From assembly GCF_013280595.1 (NCBI RefSeq), contig NZ_JAAATY010000054.1, positions 1 to 40,132 of the forward strand: DNA of 40,132 bases, given 5' to 3'. A program made the position numbers and the translations under genes. Below are positions 12,201-22,351 of the stretch, one piece after another. Below the pieces are notes generated by a model. That model was not told the DNA's origin and did not search any database. It saw only the letters and a list, made by a program, of their open reading frames with translations. Numbering within the stretch: position 1 is the first letter of the stretch; every line of letters begins with the position of its first letter. This DNA is from Kibdelosporangium persicum. GTDB taxonomy: Bacteria > Actinomycetota > Actinomycetes > Mycobacteriales > Pseudonocardiaceae.

Positions 12201-15200
12201 CAGCAGCGCAGCCAGCGCGGCGCGGTCGGCGGCATCGCATTCGACGACGGTCACCGCGCTGCCCAGTTCCTCAGCGAGGGCAGCGGCGCCAGGAGCGGCC
12301 GTACCCCGCCTGCTCGCCAGCACGACATCGCGAGCACCGTTGCCCACCAGCCAACGCGCGATGTGCGCGCCGAGCGCTCCCGTACCGCCAGTGACCAGGA
12401 CAGTTCCGTCCGACGGCGTCCATGTCCGCGCCACCGAACGCTCAGCGGCGCGAACCAGGCGCCGAGCGAACAGGCCGGACGAGCGGATGGCCATCTGGTC
12501 TTCGCCATCCACACCGGACAGCGCGGCGCAGAGCCGGGTCAGTGCGGCCTCATCCAGGAGCTCGGGCAGGTCGATCAGTCCACCGAAGCCGTGCGGGCGT
12601 TCGAGGCCGATCGCCCGGCCGAGGCCCCAGATCATCGCCTGCTCGGGCGTGCTCGGGCCGTCCGCCGGCGTGGTGAAGACCGCGCCTCTCGTGACAAGCC
12701 ACACTGGCGCCTCGGTATCCGGTAACGCCCGCAGCAGTTCGACGGTTTCGCCGAGATCCAGGAGGGAAAGCACTCCTGCCAGGTCGCGCTCGTCCGGCAG
12801 CGGATCCAGGTCCCACCGGGATGGAAGAACTTTCGTTCCGTGCCGTTCGAGAGCGTCGATCACGGCCTCGGCGTACTCCGATCCCGACGGGGAAACGACC
12901 AGCCAGGTACCGGACAGTTCGGCGGGCCGGTCGGGCAGTTGCTCCCAGTGGATCGAGTAGCACAGCCCGTTCACGTCCGGCTTCGTGGAACGGGACACCG
13001 ACTGGTGCCAGTAGCGTTTGCGCTGGAACGGATACGTCGGCAGATCGACAATCCTGGCATCGGGGAAGGTGGGCCGCCAGTCGACGTCAACACCGTGAAC
13101 GTACGCCTCAGCCAGCGAGGTCAACAATCGCGACCAACCACCATCACCACGCCGCAACGTCCCCAACGCCACAGCACCACAACCAGCGTCCTCAAAAGTC
13201 TCCTGCATCCCCACAACCAGCACCGGATGCGCACTCACCTCAACAAACACACCATGACCACCATCAAGCAAAGCCCTCGTCGCCTGATCGAACCGGACAG
13301 TCTCCCGAAGATTCCGGAACCAATAACCAGCCGACAACTCCACAGTGTCCAACCGGCCACCAGTCACCGTGGAATAAAACGCCACACCCCCACTCCTGGG
13401 CGCGATCCCCGCCAGATCCGACAACAACCGATCCCGAACCGCCTCCACCTGCACCGAATGAGACGCATAATCCACCGCAATCCGCCGAGCACCCTCCACC
13501 GTCGCCAGCAACCGCTCCAACGCAACCGGGTCACCCGAAACCACAGTCGAACGCGGCCCGTTCACCGCAGCAACAGACAACCCTTCACCCAACGACAACT
13601 CATCAGGCGGGAGCGGAACGGACACCATCCCACCACGACCAGCCAACACCTCCCGAATCGCCCGGGAACGCAACGCCACCACACGAGCACCATCCACCAA
13701 CGACAAACCACCAGCCACCACAGCAGCCGCAATCTCACCCTGCGAATGCCCCACCACCCCAGAAGGAACAACACCAAAAGAACGCCACACCTCAGCCAAC
13801 GACACCATCACAGCCCACAACACAGGCTGAACCACATCAACCCGCCCCAACAACACCTCATCACCAAGCACATCCACCAACGACCACTCAACAAACTCCC
13901 CAAGAGCAGCCCCACACGCACCCATACGCTCAGCAAACACCGGAGACGACCCCAACAACTCCCGCGCCATCCCCACCCACTGCGAACCCTGACCAGGAAA
14001 CACGAACACCACGCCGCCGCGGTCCGCTTCTGCCTTTCCCGTGACCAGTCCTGGGGCTGAGGCGGCGCCGGACGACAAAGCGCCCAGGGCCTGTACGTGG
14101 CCATCGCGGTCGTCCGCCAGCACCACCGCGCGATGTTCGAAGCGGGTTCGGGTCGCGGCCAAGGAGAAGCCGATGTCGATGGCGTCGTCGTCCACGTAAG
14201 GAAGGAGGTCCGTGGCCCGTTCCCGCAGCGCCGACTGGTTCCGCGCGGACAGCACCCAGGGCACCGTTCCCGCATGACGGCCGTCGTCAGATCGGCTGTC
14301 TGGCGCGGCCTCCGGAGCGTCCTCGATGATCACGTGGGCGTTGGTGCCGCTGACCCCGAACGAGGACACACCCGCACGCCTGCGTCGGCCGCCTTCCGGC
14401 CACGGCTGTTGCTCGGTGAGCAGCGACACCGCGCCGGAGGTCCAGTCGATGTGCGGCGACGGCTGATCGACGTGCAGCGTTCGCGGAAGCGTCTCGTGCC
14501 GCATCGCCTCCACCATTTTGATGACACCGGCTATCCCCGCGGCGGCCTGGGTGTGCCCGATGTTCGACTTCACCGACCCCAACCACAACGGACGCTCGCG
14601 ATCCTGCCCGTACGTGGCCAACAACGCGTGCGCCTCGATCGGATCACCCAAAGTCGTCCCGGTTCCGTGTGCCTCGACGACATCGACGTCCGAAGCGGAC
14701 AGTCCGGCGTTCACCAACGCCTGCCGGATCACCCGTTGCTGCGACAGACCATTCGGAGCAGTCAACCCATTCGAGGCGCCATCCTGGTTCACCGCCGAAC
14801 CACGCACCACAGCCAACACCCGATGACCGTTGGCCCGCGCATCCGACAACCGCTCAAGAACCAGGACACCAACGCCCTCGGCCCACCCGGTCCCATCAGC
14901 CGTCGCAGCGAAGGCCTTGCACCGGCCGTCCGGTGACAGTCCACGCTGCCTGGCGAACTCGAGGAACATGCCGGGGTTGGACATCACGGTCACGCCGGCG
15001 GCAAGGGCTAGCGAACATTCACGGTGGCGCAGCGACTGCGCCGCCAGATGTACGGCGACAAGCGACGAAGAACAAGCAGTGTCCACCGTCATCGCCGGGC
15101 CTTGTAACCCAAGGAGATATGCGACACGTCCGGAAGCGACACTGACCGTGGTTCCGGTGAGCAGGTAGCCCGCGAGTTCAGCGTCCGCCTCGTGCAGCCT

Positions 15201-18200
15201 GGGACCGTAGTCCTGTGCGGTGGCGCCGACGAACACGCCGGTGTCGCCACCACGCAGTGAGGCGGCGTTGATCCCTGCTCGTTCGACTGCCTCCCAACAG
15301 GTTTCGAGCAGCAGCCGTTGCTGCGGGTCCATCGCCACCGCCTCGCGCGGCGAGATCCCGAAGAAGGCGGCATCGAACTCCGCGACGTCGGGCAGGAACC
15401 CGCCGTTGAACCCGGTGACGTCCCAACCACGGTCGCCCGGCAGGTCAGTGATCGCGTCGACGCCTTCGCAGACCAGCCGCCACAGGTCTTCCGGCGACCG
15501 GACACCACCGGGATACCGGCAGCTCATGGCGACGATGGCGATCGGCTCGCCGATCGGGGTACTGGTGGTGGCAGTGGTGAGCACGGGCTCGGGCGAGCCG
15601 TCGGCAAGGTACTCGGCCAGCTCCGCCGGGGTAGGATAGTCGAACAACGCGCTGCTGGGCAGCCGCACACCAGTCGCCCGTGCCAGCCGGTTGCGCAGTT
15701 CCATCGCCAGCAGCGAGTCGAAACCGAGGTCGCGGAAGGTCAGATCGGCGATGATGTCACCGGGCCGGCCTCGGCCGAGCACGGCAGCGGCTTCCGACCG
15801 CACGAGGTCCAGTCCGGCCGGCCGGTCTCCAGTGGCGGCCGTGGGCCTGCTCGGTGCGGCAGTGCCCAGCCAGTAGCGCTGCCGTTGGAAGGCATACGTC
15901 GGTAGCGATACCCGGCGGCCGTCGGGCAGTGCCGGGATCCAGTCGACTTCGACACCGTGCACATGTGCCTCGGCCAAGGATTTGAGGAAACGTTCCGTGC
16001 CACCCTCGCCTCGGCGCAGTGTGCCAAGGACCAGCGCGTCACTGCCAGCGCTGTCGACGGTCTGCTGAATCCCCATGGTGAGCACCGGGTGCGGGCTGAC
16101 CTCGATGAACACACCATGTTCCAGCAGTTGCCGGATCGCGGGCTCGAACCGGACCGTCTGACGCAGATTGCGGTACCAGTACGGTCCGTCCAGACCGGTC
16201 GTATCGACGCGGGCGCCGGTCACGGTCGAGACAAAGGCGATATCCGAACGCCTCGGGGTGACCGGGGCCAGATCCGCCAGCATCCGGTCCCTGATCACCT
16301 CGACCTGCGCCGAATGGGAGGCGTAGTCGATCGGAACGCGGCGTGCTTCCGGTACCAGTGCGCAGATCTCGTCCAGCGCTCCCGGCTCGCCGGCGACGAC
16401 CGTGGCACGTGGCCCGTTGATCGCCGCCACAGACAGTCCCTCGACCGGCGGCACCTCGTCCGGCGGTAGCGGCACCGACACCAGCCCGCCCCGGCCGGAC
16501 AGCTCCATCAACGCCTTGCCGCGCAAGGCCACCACGCGCGCCCCGTCGTCCAGCGACAGGGCACCGGCCACACAGGCCGCGGCGATCTCGCCCTGACTGT
16601 GTCCGACCACCGCCGACGGCACGACCCCGTGGGATCGCCACAGCTCCGCCAGCGAGATCATGACCGCCCACAACGCGGGCTGGACCACGTCCGCACGTTG
16701 CAAGGCTTGCTCGTCCCGCAGCACGTCGAAAAGGTCCCAGTCCACGAAAGGGGCGAGCGCGGCCGCGCACTCGGCCATCCTGGCCGCGAACACGTCAGAC
16801 GCCTCGATCAGGCCGATCGCCATGTTCGTCCACTGTGGACCCTGACCGGGGAAGACGAACACCGTGCCGGTCACCGGCCCGTGCGCCGTCCCGCGAACGA
16901 CGTTCCGGGCGGATTCCCCGTCTGCCAGCATCCGGACACCCTCGACCAGCGTGCCGTAGTCGGCGCCGATGACGACCGCGCGCTGCTCGAACGTCGAACG
17001 GCTGCTGGCCAAGGAGTATCCGACGTCGGTCAGATCCCGCGTTTCGGCCGCGCTCGCCAGCGCTTTCGCTTGCGCGCGCAGCGCCGCGGGCGTTTTCGCG
17101 GACACCGGCCAGGGCACCGGTCCACGGGCTGGGCGTGGCGGACGGTCGGCTTGAGTGTCCCAATCGGACAGTACGACATGGCAGTTCGTGCCGCCCATGC
17201 CGAAGGCGCTCACGCCTGCCACGAGTTGCCGGTCAGGGTGCGGCCACGGTGACATGCTCAGCTGGACTCGCAGATTCAGCTCGTCCATCGCGATGGCCGG
17301 ATTCGGCCGGGTGAAGTTCAGGCTGGGGACCAGTTGCCGGTGCCGCAGGCACAGCACCGCCTTGAGCAGTCCGGCCACACCCGCGGCGCCTTCCAGGTGG
17401 CCGATGTTGGTCTTGACGGAACCGACCAGTAACGAATTCCCGCGTCCTGGAACGGTTCCCAGCGCCGCGCCGAGCGCCGCTGCTTCGATCGGGTCGCCGA
17501 CCCTGGTGCCAGTGCCGTGCAGTTCGACGTAGTCGACCTCAGTGGGATCCACCCCCGCGTCGCGGTACGCGAGCCGGATCACTTCCTCCTGCGCGGCGCG
17601 CACCGGAGAGGTGAGGCTTTCCCCGCCGCCGTCGTTGTTGACCGCACTGCCTTTGATCACGCAGTACACCGGGTCGCCGTCGGCGACGGCGTCCGCAAGG
17701 CGCTTGAGCACGACGACAGCACCGCCCTCGCCCCGGACATAACCGTTGGCGCGTGCGTCGAACGTGTAACAACGACCATCCGGCGACAGGGCGCCGAAAG
17801 CGCTGACAGTGGCGGTGCTGTCCGGTGTGAGGACGAGGTTCACTCCGCCCGCGAGCGCCAGCGACGACTCACCGTTGCGGAGGCTTTCGGCTGCCAGATG
17901 GACCGCCACCAAGGACGACGACTGGGCGGCGTCCACCGTCAGACTCGGTCCACGCAGGCCGAACGCGTACGACAACCGGTTGGCCACCATGCCCCGGCTG
18001 AGTCCGGTCAAGCTGTATGCCGTGACCTCGTCAAGTCCACGACGGTGCGCGATCGTGGCGTAGTCGTCACCGATCGCGCCGATGAACACGCCGGTCCGCG
18101 TGTTCCGGAGGCGACTGGGGACGATGCCGGCGTCTTCGAGCGCTTCCCACCCGAGTTCCAGCATGAGTCGCTGCCGAGGGTCGAGCGCGACGGCCTCACT

Positions 18201-18413
18201 CGGTGGCACGCCGAAGAAATCCGCGTCGAACTCGTCGACGCGGTCGAGAAACCCGCCCCTGCCCTGGCCCGGTCCCGAGTCCGCCCGTCCGGCAGGCAGG
18301 TCACGGACGGCGTCTGTGCCGTCCACGAGCAATCGCCAGAACGCGTCAACGCTTGGCGCCATGGGCAATCGGCACGAGCAACCGACGACCGCGATCGGCT
18401 CGCGTGACATCAC
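6201..18413 (-). CDS. Modular type I PKS: KSQ loading module, modules 1 and 2
   Basis: First protein of the assembly line, 4070 residues. It starts GTG at 18413 with an ATG directly after it at 18410; no clear ribosome site is visible. Loading module: KS with Gln164 in place of the active Cys (DAAQSSS), a KSQ decarboxylase; AT (FPGQGPQW near 517, GHSQG near 603, YASH near 697, methylmalonyl type); ACP (GFDSL near 897). Module 1: KS (Cys1114), AT, KR from about 2003, no DH, no LDD (FDE instead), Trp eight residues before the catalytic Tyr near 2143, so A-type; ACP GFDSM near 2298. Module 2: KS (Cys2533 in an unusual DTGCSSS), AT, DH (HxxxGxxxxP near 3262, LLDIALQ near 3423), B-type KR (LDD near 3737), ACP near 3957. 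Residues from about 4000 form a C-terminal docking tail, matching the N-terminal docking helix of the next gene. It should make propionyl, then 3-hydroxy-2-methylpentanoyl, then its dehydrated extension. Confidence 0.96.
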   Translation of the reverse strand: MMSREPIAVVGCSCRLPMAPSVDAFWRLLVDGTDAVRDLPAGRADSGPGQGRGGFLDRVDEFDADFFGVPPSEAVALDPRQRLMLELGWEALEDAGIVPSRLRNTRTGVFIGAIGDDYATIAHRRGLDEVTAYSLTGLSRGMVANRLSYAFGLRGPSLTVDAAQSSSLVAVHLAAESLRNGESSLALAGGVNLVLTPDSTATVSAFGALSPDGRCYTFDARANGYVRGEGGAVVVLKRLADAVADGDPVYCVIKGSAVNNDGGGESLTSPVRAAQEEVIRLAYRDAGVDPTEVDYVELHGTGTRVGDPIEAAALGAALGTVPGRGNSLLVGSVKTNIGHLEGAAGVAGLLKAVLCLRHRQLVPSLNFTRPNPAIAMDELNLRVQLSMSPWPHPDRQLVAGVSAFGMGGTNCHVVLSDWDTQADRPPRPARGPVPWPVSAKTPAALRAQAKALASAAETRDLTDVGYSLASSRSTFEQRAVVIGADYGTLVEGVRMLADGESARNVVRGTAHGPVTGTVFVFPGQGPQWTNMAIGLIEASDVFAARMAECAAALAPFVDWDLFDVLRDEQALQRADVVQPALWAVMISLAELWRSHGVVPSAVVGHSQGEIAAACVAGALSLDDGARVVALRGKALMELSGRGGLVSVPLPPDEVPPVEGLSVAAINGPRATVVAGEPGALDEICALVPEARRVPIDYASHSAQVEVIRDRMLADLAPVTPRRSDIAFVSTVTGARVDTTGLDGPYWYRNLRQTVRFEPAIRQLLEHGVFIEVSPHPVLTMGIQQTVDSAGSDALVLGTLRRGEGGTERFLKSLAEAHVHGVEVDWIPALPDGRRVSLPTYAFQRQRYWLGTAAPSRPTAATGDRPAGLDLVRSEAAAVLGRGRPGDIIADLTFRDLGFDSLLAMELRNRLARATGVRLPSSALFDYPTPAELAEYLADGSPEPVLTTATTSTPIGEPIAIVAMSCRYPGGVRSPEDLWRLVCEGVDAITDLPGDRGWDVTGFNGGFLPDVAEFDAAFFGISPREAVAMDPQQRLLLETCWEAVERAGINAASLRGGDTGVFVGATAQDYGPRLHEADAELAGYLLTGTTVSVASGRVAYLLGLQGPAMTVDTACSSSLVAVHLAAQSLRHRECSLALAAGVTVMSNPGMFLEFARQRGLSPDGRCKAFAATADGTGWAEGVGVLVLERLSDARANGHRVLAVVRGSAVNQDGASNGLTAPNGLSQQRVIRQALVNAGLSASDVDVVEAHGTGTTLGDPIEAHALLATYGQDRERPLWLGSVKSNIGHTQAAAGIAGVIKMVEAMRHETLPRTLHVDQPSPHIDWTSGAVSLLTEQQPWPEGGRRRRAGVSSFGVSGTNAHVIIEDAPEAAPDSRSDDGRHAGTVPWVLSARNQSALRERATDLLPYVDDDAIDIGFSLAATRTRFEHRAVVLADDRDGHVQALGALSSGAASAPGLVTGKAEADRGGVVFVFPGQGSQWVGMARELLGSSPVFAERMGACGAALGEFVEWSLVDVLGDEVLLGRVDVVQPVLWAVMVSLAEVWRSFGVVPSGVVGHSQGEIAAAVVAGGLSLVDGARVVALRSRAIREVLAGRGGMVSVPLPPDELSLGEGLSVAAVNGPRSTVVSGDPVALERLLATVEGARRIAVDYASHSVQVEAVRDRLLSDLAGIAPRSGGVAFYSTVTGGRLDTVELSAGYWFRNLRETVRFDQATRALLDGGHGVFVEVSAHPVLVVGMQETFEDAGCGAVALGTLRRGDGGWSRLLTSLAEAYVHGVDVDWRPTFPDARIVDLPTYPFQRKRYWHQSVSRSTKPDVNGLCYSIHWEQLPDRPAELSGTWLVVSPSGSEYAEAVIDALERHGTKVLPSRWDLDPLPDERDLAGVLSLLDLGETVELLRALPDTEAPVWLVTRGAVFTTPADGPSTPEQAMIWGLGRAIGLERPHGFGGLIDLPELLDEAALTRLCAALSGVDGEDQMAIRSSGLFARRLVRAAERSVARTWTPSDGTVLVTGGTGALGAHIARWLVGNGARDVVLASRRGTAAPGAAALAEELGSAVTVVECDAADRAALAALLATLPRLTAVVHAAGVFDERPLGELTRPALDRVVRAKAVAAANLHELTADRELSAFVMFSSGSGIWGAGGQGAYGAANAFLDALAHHRRALGLPATSIAWGSWAGAGMAAESGKDLRRLGIRPIAPERGVAALQLALDRDETTVVVADVDWDRFVPSFSTERRSPLLDGLVSVPDREDDESPFVRQILALAPADRDRAITTLVRDETAMVLGHSRADTLDTGKAFKQLGFDSMTAVDLRNRLHARTGLRLPTTVLFDHPTPAALAGHLRTLVEGPSSDSLVTATTPAAMPTADDPIAIVAMSCRLPGGVGTPEDFWRLLSGEVDAIGTFPTDRGWDLDALFGAEPARSHTRSGGFLYDAGRFDAEFFGISPREALAMDPQQRLLLETSWEVFERAGMNPHSLRGSDTGVFVGAMTQDYGPRPHEAPEDFQGYLLTGNTGSVISGRLSYLFGFEGGAVTIDTGCSSSLVALHLATQSLRQGECSLALVGGVAVMPSPAVFVEFSRQGGLAPDGRCKAFAAAADGTGWAEGVGVLLLERLSDAQANGHRVLAVVRGSAVNQDGASNGLTAPNGLSQQRVIRQALANARLSPSDVDVVEAHGTGTTLGDPIEAQALLATYGQDREQPLLLGSVKSNIGHTQAAAGIAGVIKMVLAMRNGMVPRTLHVDAPSPHVDWSTGTVDLITETRPWPATGHPRRAGVSAFGVGGTNSHVIIEEALDDEADLPDNPRSTALVPWVLSARSNSALRQYAGNLLAYVGDHAADVGFSLVTTRAAFEHRAVVVGPDRDCVQALTDGRPHARVVTGVAATPCTDVVFVFPGQGSQWVGMARELLASSSVFAERMGECAEALGEFVEWSLVDVLGDEVLLGRVDVVQPVLWAVMVSLAEVWRSYGVVPSAVVGHSQGEIAAAVVAGGLSLVDGARVVALRSRAIGEVLAGRGGMVSVPLPPDELPLGDGLSVAAVNGPNSTVVSGDPVALERLLSAVEGARRIAVDYASHSTQVEVVRDRLFSDLAGVTPRSGGVAFYSTVSGERIDCAELTADYWYRNLRETVQFDQTIRTALQDGRGVFVEVSPHPVLVVGMQETIEDVGSGAVALGTLRRGDGGWSRLLTSLAEAYVHGVDVDWRPAFPDARIVELPTYPFQHKQYWLSPRRTEESAGTSAHPILNAVVPLADGDGVVLTGRLSLRDQPWLADHAVHGVVLLPGTAFVELAIWAGHEVGCDRVDELILEAPLVLAEHTDTVVQMSVSGPDEDGSRSMTVHSRLDNDGTWTKHATGTLVPGGSEKPTLETWPPDHAERIDLHVLQEQLADAGYHYGPTFQGIRAAWRRDSEIFAEVALAEERHDDARRFGLHPALLDIALQPIVAGGLLPDFGDTAHLPFCWRGVTLHATGATALRVRLRTAGVDSIGVTVADVTGNTVATADELLLRPVAAQQLQRTGRQDSMYRVEWVPAESGSVHRLPIKTHSIESSVDGSVRTATTEALQVVQSWLAEERDAILVIVTSGAVAVRPGESLRDAAQAAVWGLVRSAQSEHPGRFLLCDTDGSEDLTSVLSTVSDEPEIALRDGRAYVPRLTRVTADHSTTLNPEGTVLITGGTGTLGGLIARHLVTEHRVRRLVLTSRSGVSDLPEELSALGAQVRVVACDAADRSALESLLAEIPDLTSVVHAAGVLDDGVVTSLTPERVDTVLRPKVDAAQHLHELTKDRDLSAFVLFSSASALFGMAGQANYAAANSFVDALAQQRRSAGLPAVALAWGFWEHRSGMTGHLSDTDLNRMRRTGIGPLSTEEGLALFDAALGTESPVLVTARLDTAGLRDTDAVPPLLRGLVRASRRRTVQTDPQDGGLLQRLATLSDVERDQVLVDMVRTHAAAVLGHASIDAVPAERAFSDLGFDSLTSVELRNRLMRATGSRFSPTVVFDHPTPAALAVHIGTQLRPEAPGATVLAELDRLLDRVRDDGETRNAVMSRMRSVLSGWDGAAAPDEDVEAADDDELFDLIHREFGKS
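8852..9770 (-). repeat. 919-bp AT-domain repeat, copy B (module 2)
   Basis: This segment is collinear with 3587-4505 and 13091-14009, the same length, and nearly identical over its central part. It differs more from the other two at its edges, for example around the substrate-pocket YASH region and the post-AT linker. It shows the same T/G-ending codon bias on the coding strand. Confidence 0.9.
13091..14009 (-). repeat. 919-bp AT-domain repeat, copy C (module 1)
   Basis: This copy is almost base-for-base the same as copy A at 3587-4505 and similar to copy B at 8852-9770. The loading-module AT (about 15950-16870) encodes a similar protein but keeps the C-ending codon style of its neighbours, so the repeat is not simply a consequence of conserved protein sequence. 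Confidence 0.9.
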
Positions 18414-19157
18414 GACAATGGCACAGTATGACGGTGTATGAGTTCACACTTGACCGACGTACTTATCACGAGATCCCCCAGTAGATCCGACAGCACGTAT
18501 CACGTCCCCCTACCACTTCTATCCGGCTGGCAGATCGATTGCAAATCACCCAAACGAGCGACAGACGGCGTCGACACCGCACCGAACTGGGCCGGACAGG
18601 CCACTGTCAGTGTCAGGACACACCCAGGTCGTCGGGTTCCACCCAAACTTCAAGACGTTGACTGACCAGCACTTCGTCAAGTCGGACCGGGCCCGTGCAC
18701 GCAGCGTCACTATCCACAATAGACGCTGCGTGCGGGACATCCACCAGGCCTTTCCAGGCGGAGCGCGAAATGTCCCGCCGAACAGCCGTCTTTTGTTGAC
18801 ACGGCTCAACGAGCACTCCTAGCATCGCTGCAACGGGGGTTGCTATGACCGGCTGGGGGCCTTACGCAATGGCGCTTTCAATGGATCTTTGTCACCGCAC
18901 TCGCTCGAAGTCCCTCGACATATCCGGACAACGACAGCAAACCGCGCCTCGCGCCGACCGTTGACAGGTCTCACCTTGCTGTCACCACCTGCTGGTCCGC
19001 ACCGCGCGGCCAGACAGCAGCTCGACCACAGAACCGGAGCCGACCGGCCCGCAGTACGCCGTTGACCTTTGTGGACAGTGGTGTCGGTGGATCGTGGGTG
19101 AGCCCGGCCGACCACTCCCCGTTCAGCGAAGGCGGGTTACTGGAAAGGATTCCGGCG
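18414..19157. other. Divergent intergenic region between PKS and CCR
   Basis: This 744-bp stretch has no convincing gene. It is visibly less G/C-rich than the flanks, and the short open frames in it lack ribosome sites and recognisable protein sequence. It should hold the promoters for the leftward PKS and the rightward carboxylase/reductase. Visible elements are a perfect 12-bp inverted repeat (18697-18733), a short GTGTC-AG-GACAC palindrome near 18610, and a TTGACA at 18961-18966 without a clear -10. No tRNA fold was seen. Confidence 0.6.
18697..18733. promoter_or_regulatory. Perfect 12-bp inverted repeat, possible operator or attenuator
   Basis: The left arm GCACGCAGCGTC (18697-18708) and right arm GACGCTGCGTGC (18722-18733) are exact complements around a 13-base A/T-rich spacer. 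It lies about 285 bp upstream of the PKS start and 425 bp upstream of the carboxylase/reductase start. It could bind a dimeric regulator or fold in RNA; the role is inferred. Confidence 0.5.
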
Positions 19158-20429
19158 ATGGTGAAGCCGTGTTACGAACTGGGTGACATCCCGCCCATGG
19201 GCAGCGTGCCCGAGCAGATGTACGCCTCGGTGATCCGGCCTGAGCGGTACGGGCCGCCGGTCGACGCCTTCGAGATCGAACGGCTGCCGGTGCCCGAACT
19301 GGGCCGCGGTCAGATCCTGGTGCTCGTGATGGCGGCCGGGATCAACTACAACAACGTCTGGTCCGCGCTCGGCTCACCGCTCGACGTGATCGCCGCCCGC
19401 GCGAAGGCAGGCGACCTGAGCGGTTTCCACATCGGTGGTTCCGAGGGTTCGGGCGTGGTGTGGGCGGTCGGCGAGGGCGTCCGCGACGTCAAGGTCGGTT
19501 CCGAGGTCGTCCTGTCCGGACTCCAGTGGGACGAGACCGCGGCCGACATCAGGCTCGGCGCCGACCCCGTCCTGTCGACGACGCAGGCCGTCTGGGGCTA
19601 CGAGAACAACTACGGCTCCTTCGCACAGTTCACCGTCGTCGACGAGTACCAGTGCCACCCCAAACCCGCGAACCTCACGTGGGAGGAAGCGGCCTGCTTC
19701 ATGCTGACCGGCGCCACGGCCTACCGGCAGCTGCTCGGATGGCCACCGCACACCGTGCGGCCCGGCGACCCGGTGCTCATCTGGGGCGGCGCCGGCGGGC
19801 TCGGTTCCATGGCCATCCAGATCGTCCGGTTGTACGGTGGCATCCCGATCGCGGTCATCTCCGACGAGTCCCGCGCCGAGCACTGCATGCGGCTGGGCGC
19901 CGAAGGCGTCATCAACCGCAAGGAATTCGACCACTGGGGCAGGTTGCCCGACGTGCTGGACGACGAGGCGATGGCCCGGTGGACGCACGGCGCACGCACC
20001 TTCGGCCGCCGCATCTGGGACATCCTGGGTGAGCGCCGGTCGCCGCGGATCGTGTTGGAACACAGCGGTCAGGACACCATCCCCACGTCCATGTACGTCT
20101 GCGACTCGGGTGGCATGGTGGTGATCTGCGGCGGCACGAGCGGCTACAACGCCGACCTCGACCTACGGCACCTGTGGATGCGCCAGAAACGGCTCCAGGG
20201 CTCGCACTACGCCAACTCACGGGAGTGCCGCGAGGTGACCGAACTCGTCGGCTCGGGCCGTCTGGACCCGTGCTTGTCCTGGTGCGGCGAGCTGGCCGAC
20301 GTCGGCCGGGCCCACCAGCTCATGCGCGACAACGTCCACCCGCCCGGCAACATGGCCGTTCTGGTCAACGCGCCCCACACCGGACTCCGCGATCTGGAAT
20401 CCACCCTCGCCGCACTCACCCCAGCCTGA
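19158..20429 (+). CDS. ccr: Crotonyl-CoA carboxylase/reductase (CCR)
   Basis: Cytosolic NADPH-dependent enzyme that reduces and carboxylates crotonyl-CoA or related enoyl-CoAs to ethylmalonyl-CoA-type products. 423 residues. I chose the ATG at 19158, with GGAAAGGA eight bases upstream; the reading frame is open further upstream but lacks family sequence there. Family features: YELGDIPPMG near the start, AAGINYNNVWSALGSP at 59-74, a nucleotide-binding GGAGGLGS at 210-217, INRKEFDHWG at 252-261, GSHYAN at 348-353. The CO2-pocket residues known from characterised CCRs appear as Asn65, Tyr148-Glu149 and His350; the tyrosine replaces the phenylalanine I remember for the Kitasatospora enzyme. Overall it resembles the Rhodobacter-type ethylmalonyl-pathway enzyme more than the shorter-tailed Streptomyces type. 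Its place beside a PKS suggests extender supply, although all visible ATs look methylmalonyl-specific. Confidence 0.93.
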   Translation: MVKPCYELGDIPPMGSVPEQMYASVIRPERYGPPVDAFEIERLPVPELGRGQILVLVMAAGINYNNVWSALGSPLDVIAARAKAGDLSGFHIGGSEGSGVVWAVGEGVRDVKVGSEVVLSGLQWDETAADIRLGADPVLSTTQAVWGYENNYGSFAQFTVVDEYQCHPKPANLTWEEAACFMLTGATAYRQLLGWPPHTVRPGDPVLIWGGAGGLGSMAIQIVRLYGGIPIAVISDESRAEHCMRLGAEGVINRKEFDHWGRLPDVLDDEAMARWTHGARTFGRRIWDILGERRSPRIVLEHSGQDTIPTSMYVCDSGGMVVICGGTSGYNADLDLRHLWMRQKRLQGSHYANSRECREVTELVGSGRLDPCLSWCGELADVGRAHQLMRDNVHPPGNMAVLVNAPHTGLRDLESTLAALTPA

Positions 20430-20448
20430 CCCCATTTCCGCAGTAAAC

Positions 20449-20498
20449 CCCTCGTGAGTGTTTATCAGGGTTAGAACCCTGATAAACACTCACGAGGG
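20449..20498 (+). terminator. Perfect 24-bp stem hairpin, copy 1 of a repeated element
   Basis: The arms 20449-20472 and 20475-20498 pair at all 24 positions around a two-base centre. It begins 20 bp after the CCR stop and has no T-run. A second copy at 34137-34186 matches at about 43 of 50 positions. It probably ends CCR transcription, or is a mobile intergenic repeat serving as a terminator. Confidence 0.85.
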
Positions 20499-20523
20499 TT
20501 GACCTTCGAGGAAATGGGAACGT

Positions 20524-22242
20524 ATGGCTTCTCAGCTGCGCAGCGACCAGTGGTACGCGGGCGACCATCGCAACGCCTACATCCATCGCGCCTGGATGCG
20601 GCGCGGCGCGCCGGACGACGCCTTCACCGGGCGTCCTCAGATCGCCATCGCCAACAGCGCGTCGGACCTGACGCCGTGCAACGCGCACCTGACCGAGGTG
20701 GCGCGGTCGGTGGCCAACGGGGTCTACGAGGCCGGAGGCATTCCGCTGGAACTGCCGGTCGTGTCGTTGGGCGAGACGAACGTACGGCCCACCGCGATGC
20801 TGTGGCGCAACATGGCCGCGATGGCCACCGAGGAAATGCTGCGGGCCAACCCGATCGACGGCGTGGTGCTGCTCGGTGGCTGTGACAAGACGATTCCGTC
20901 GCTGTTGATGGCGGCCGCCTCCGTCGACCTGCCCGCCGTGGTGGTGCCCGGCGGGCCGATGCTGACCGGCACGTTCCGGGGTGTCCCGCTGGGTTGCGGC
21001 ACCGACGTGTGGCGGCTGTCGGAGGAGGTCCGGGCGGGCACGCTGTCGCAGGACCAGTTCAACCGTTCGGAATCCGCGATGATCCGCAGCCGCGGGCACT
21101 GCAACACGATGGGCACCGCGTCGACCATGGCGCTGGTCGCCGAGGCGCTGGGCACCGTCGTGCCCGGCGTGGCGGGCACCCCGGCACCCGACAGTCGCCT
21201 GCTGGAAGCGGCGCACGGCACCGGACGACTCGTCGTCGACATGCTGGCGACCGACCGCAGGCCGAGCACCTTCCTGACCACAGCGTCCTTTCACAACGCG
21301 ATCGTGGCCCTGGCGGCGATCGGCGGATCCACCAACGCGGTGGTGCACCTGCTTGCCATCGCCGGGCGCCTGGGCGTCCAGCTGACGATCGACGACTTCG
21401 ACCGCATCGGCTCACGCGTTCCTGTGCTGGTGGACCTGCAGCCGGCTGGGCGTTTCCTGATGGAGGACTTCCACCGCGCCGGTGGTCTGCTCGCGGTGCT
21501 GCGCGAGGTACGGGACTTGCTCGATCCCGACGCGCTCACGGTCACCGGCAAGCCGTTGGTCGACTACCTCGACGACGCGCCGATCTGGGATCCGGAGGTC
21601 ATCCGCACCCGCGCCACGCCGCTGGTCACCGAGGGCGGTATCGCGGTGCTGCGCGGCAACCTGGCGCCGAACGGAGCGCTGATCAAGCCGGCGGCGGCGT
21701 CACCGCACCTGCTGCGCCACCGCGGCCGGGCGGTCGTGTTCGACTCGATCGAGGACTTCCACGCCCGTATCGACGACCCGGACCTGGACGTGGACGCCGA
21801 CTCGGTGCTCGTGCTGCGCGGCTGTGGTCCGAAGGGCTACCCCGGCATGCCTGAGGTCTCCAACATGCCGCTGCCGAAGAAACTCCTCGAACAGGGCGTC
21901 CGCGACATGGTCCGCGTGTGCGACGGCCGCATGAGTGGCACCGCTTACGGCACGGTCGTGTTGCACGTGGCGCCTGAGGCCGCCGCGGGTGGCCCGCTGG
22001 CCCTGGTCCGCACCGGCGACGTCATCGCTCTCGACGTCGAGGCTCGCCGGATCGACGTCGAGGTATCCGACGAGGAGCTGACGGCGCGTACGCCCAACGA
22101 GGCCACCGTTGCCGGGTTCGCCAACCCCCGGCGCGGCTGGGAACGCCTCTACATCGACCATGTGCTACAGGCCGACACCGGGGCTGACTTGGACTTCCTG
22201 CTCGGATCCAGCGGATCGCAGGTGAGCCGTGAGTCGCACTGA
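20524..22242 (+). CDS. IlvD/Edd-family dehydratase, sugar-acid (arabonate-like) type
   Basis: Fe-S dehydratase of 572 residues. The N-terminal sequence (RSDQWYAGDHRNAYIHRAWM) and length resemble L-arabonate and related aldonate dehydratases more than the valine-pathway enzyme, but I cannot fix the substrate. Three cysteines expected to hold the cluster are present: Cys52 (TPCNAH), Cys120 (GGCDKT) and Cys193 (GHCNTMGTAS); Lys122 follows in the metal-binding GCDKT. The catalytic serine is Ser471 in GRMSGTAYGT. The start at 20524 has only a loose GAGGAAA upstream and lies 25 bp after the strong hairpin, so transcription may come from read-through or a promoter hidden in the hairpin. No sugar genes are next to it, so a link to the PKS or to carbohydrate use is open. 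Confidence 0.85.
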   Translation: MASQLRSDQWYAGDHRNAYIHRAWMRRGAPDDAFTGRPQIAIANSASDLTPCNAHLTEVARSVANGVYEAGGIPLELPVVSLGETNVRPTAMLWRNMAAMATEEMLRANPIDGVVLLGGCDKTIPSLLMAAASVDLPAVVVPGGPMLTGTFRGVPLGCGTDVWRLSEEVRAGTLSQDQFNRSESAMIRSRGHCNTMGTASTMALVAEALGTVVPGVAGTPAPDSRLLEAAHGTGRLVVDMLATDRRPSTFLTTASFHNAIVALAAIGGSTNAVVHLLAIAGRLGVQLTIDDFDRIGSRVPVLVDLQPAGRFLMEDFHRAGGLLAVLREVRDLLDPDALTVTGKPLVDYLDDAPIWDPEVIRTRATPLVTEGGIAVLRGNLAPNGALIKPAAASPHLLRHRGRAVVFDSIEDFHARIDDPDLDVDADSVLVLRGCGPKGYPGMPEVSNMPLPKKLLEQGVRDMVRVCDGRMSGTAYGTVVLHVAPEAAAGGPLALVRTGDVIALDVEARRIDVEVSDEELTARTPNEATVAGFANPRRGWERLYIDHVLQADTGADLDFLLGSSGSQVSRESH

Positions 22243-22315
22243 CCAGCCAGTCCCCCGCGTCCGGTAGCGACATTCGCGTGTGGACGCCGCGCCAGAACAC
22301 GTCTCGTTAGTAAAT

Positions 22316-22351
22316 TTGATTTGTTCCAGACAAGCGCTCTAAGGTTGTGGC
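22316..22351 (+). promoter_or_regulatory. Candidate furA promoter, possibly leaderless
   Basis: TTGATT (22316-22321) and TAAGGT (22340-22345) are separated by 18 bp, and the -10 lies seven bases before the GTG start of furA, so transcription could begin at the start codon. The surrounding 22307-22333 is unusually A/T-rich for this window, as expected for an autoregulatory FurA site. furA mRNA is leaderless in mycobacteria, as I recall. Confidence 0.5.

Noticed and set aside
3587-14009. CRISPR-like or tandem repeat reading of the repeated AT sequence
   Set aside because: The repeats are 919 bp, in frame, and encode the same enzyme domain; they are not short spaced repeats.
18610-18825. Short open frames on both strands in the PKS/CCR intergenic region
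   Set aside because: They have no ribosome site and no recognisable sequence, and they cross the inverted repeat. No gene can be supported there.
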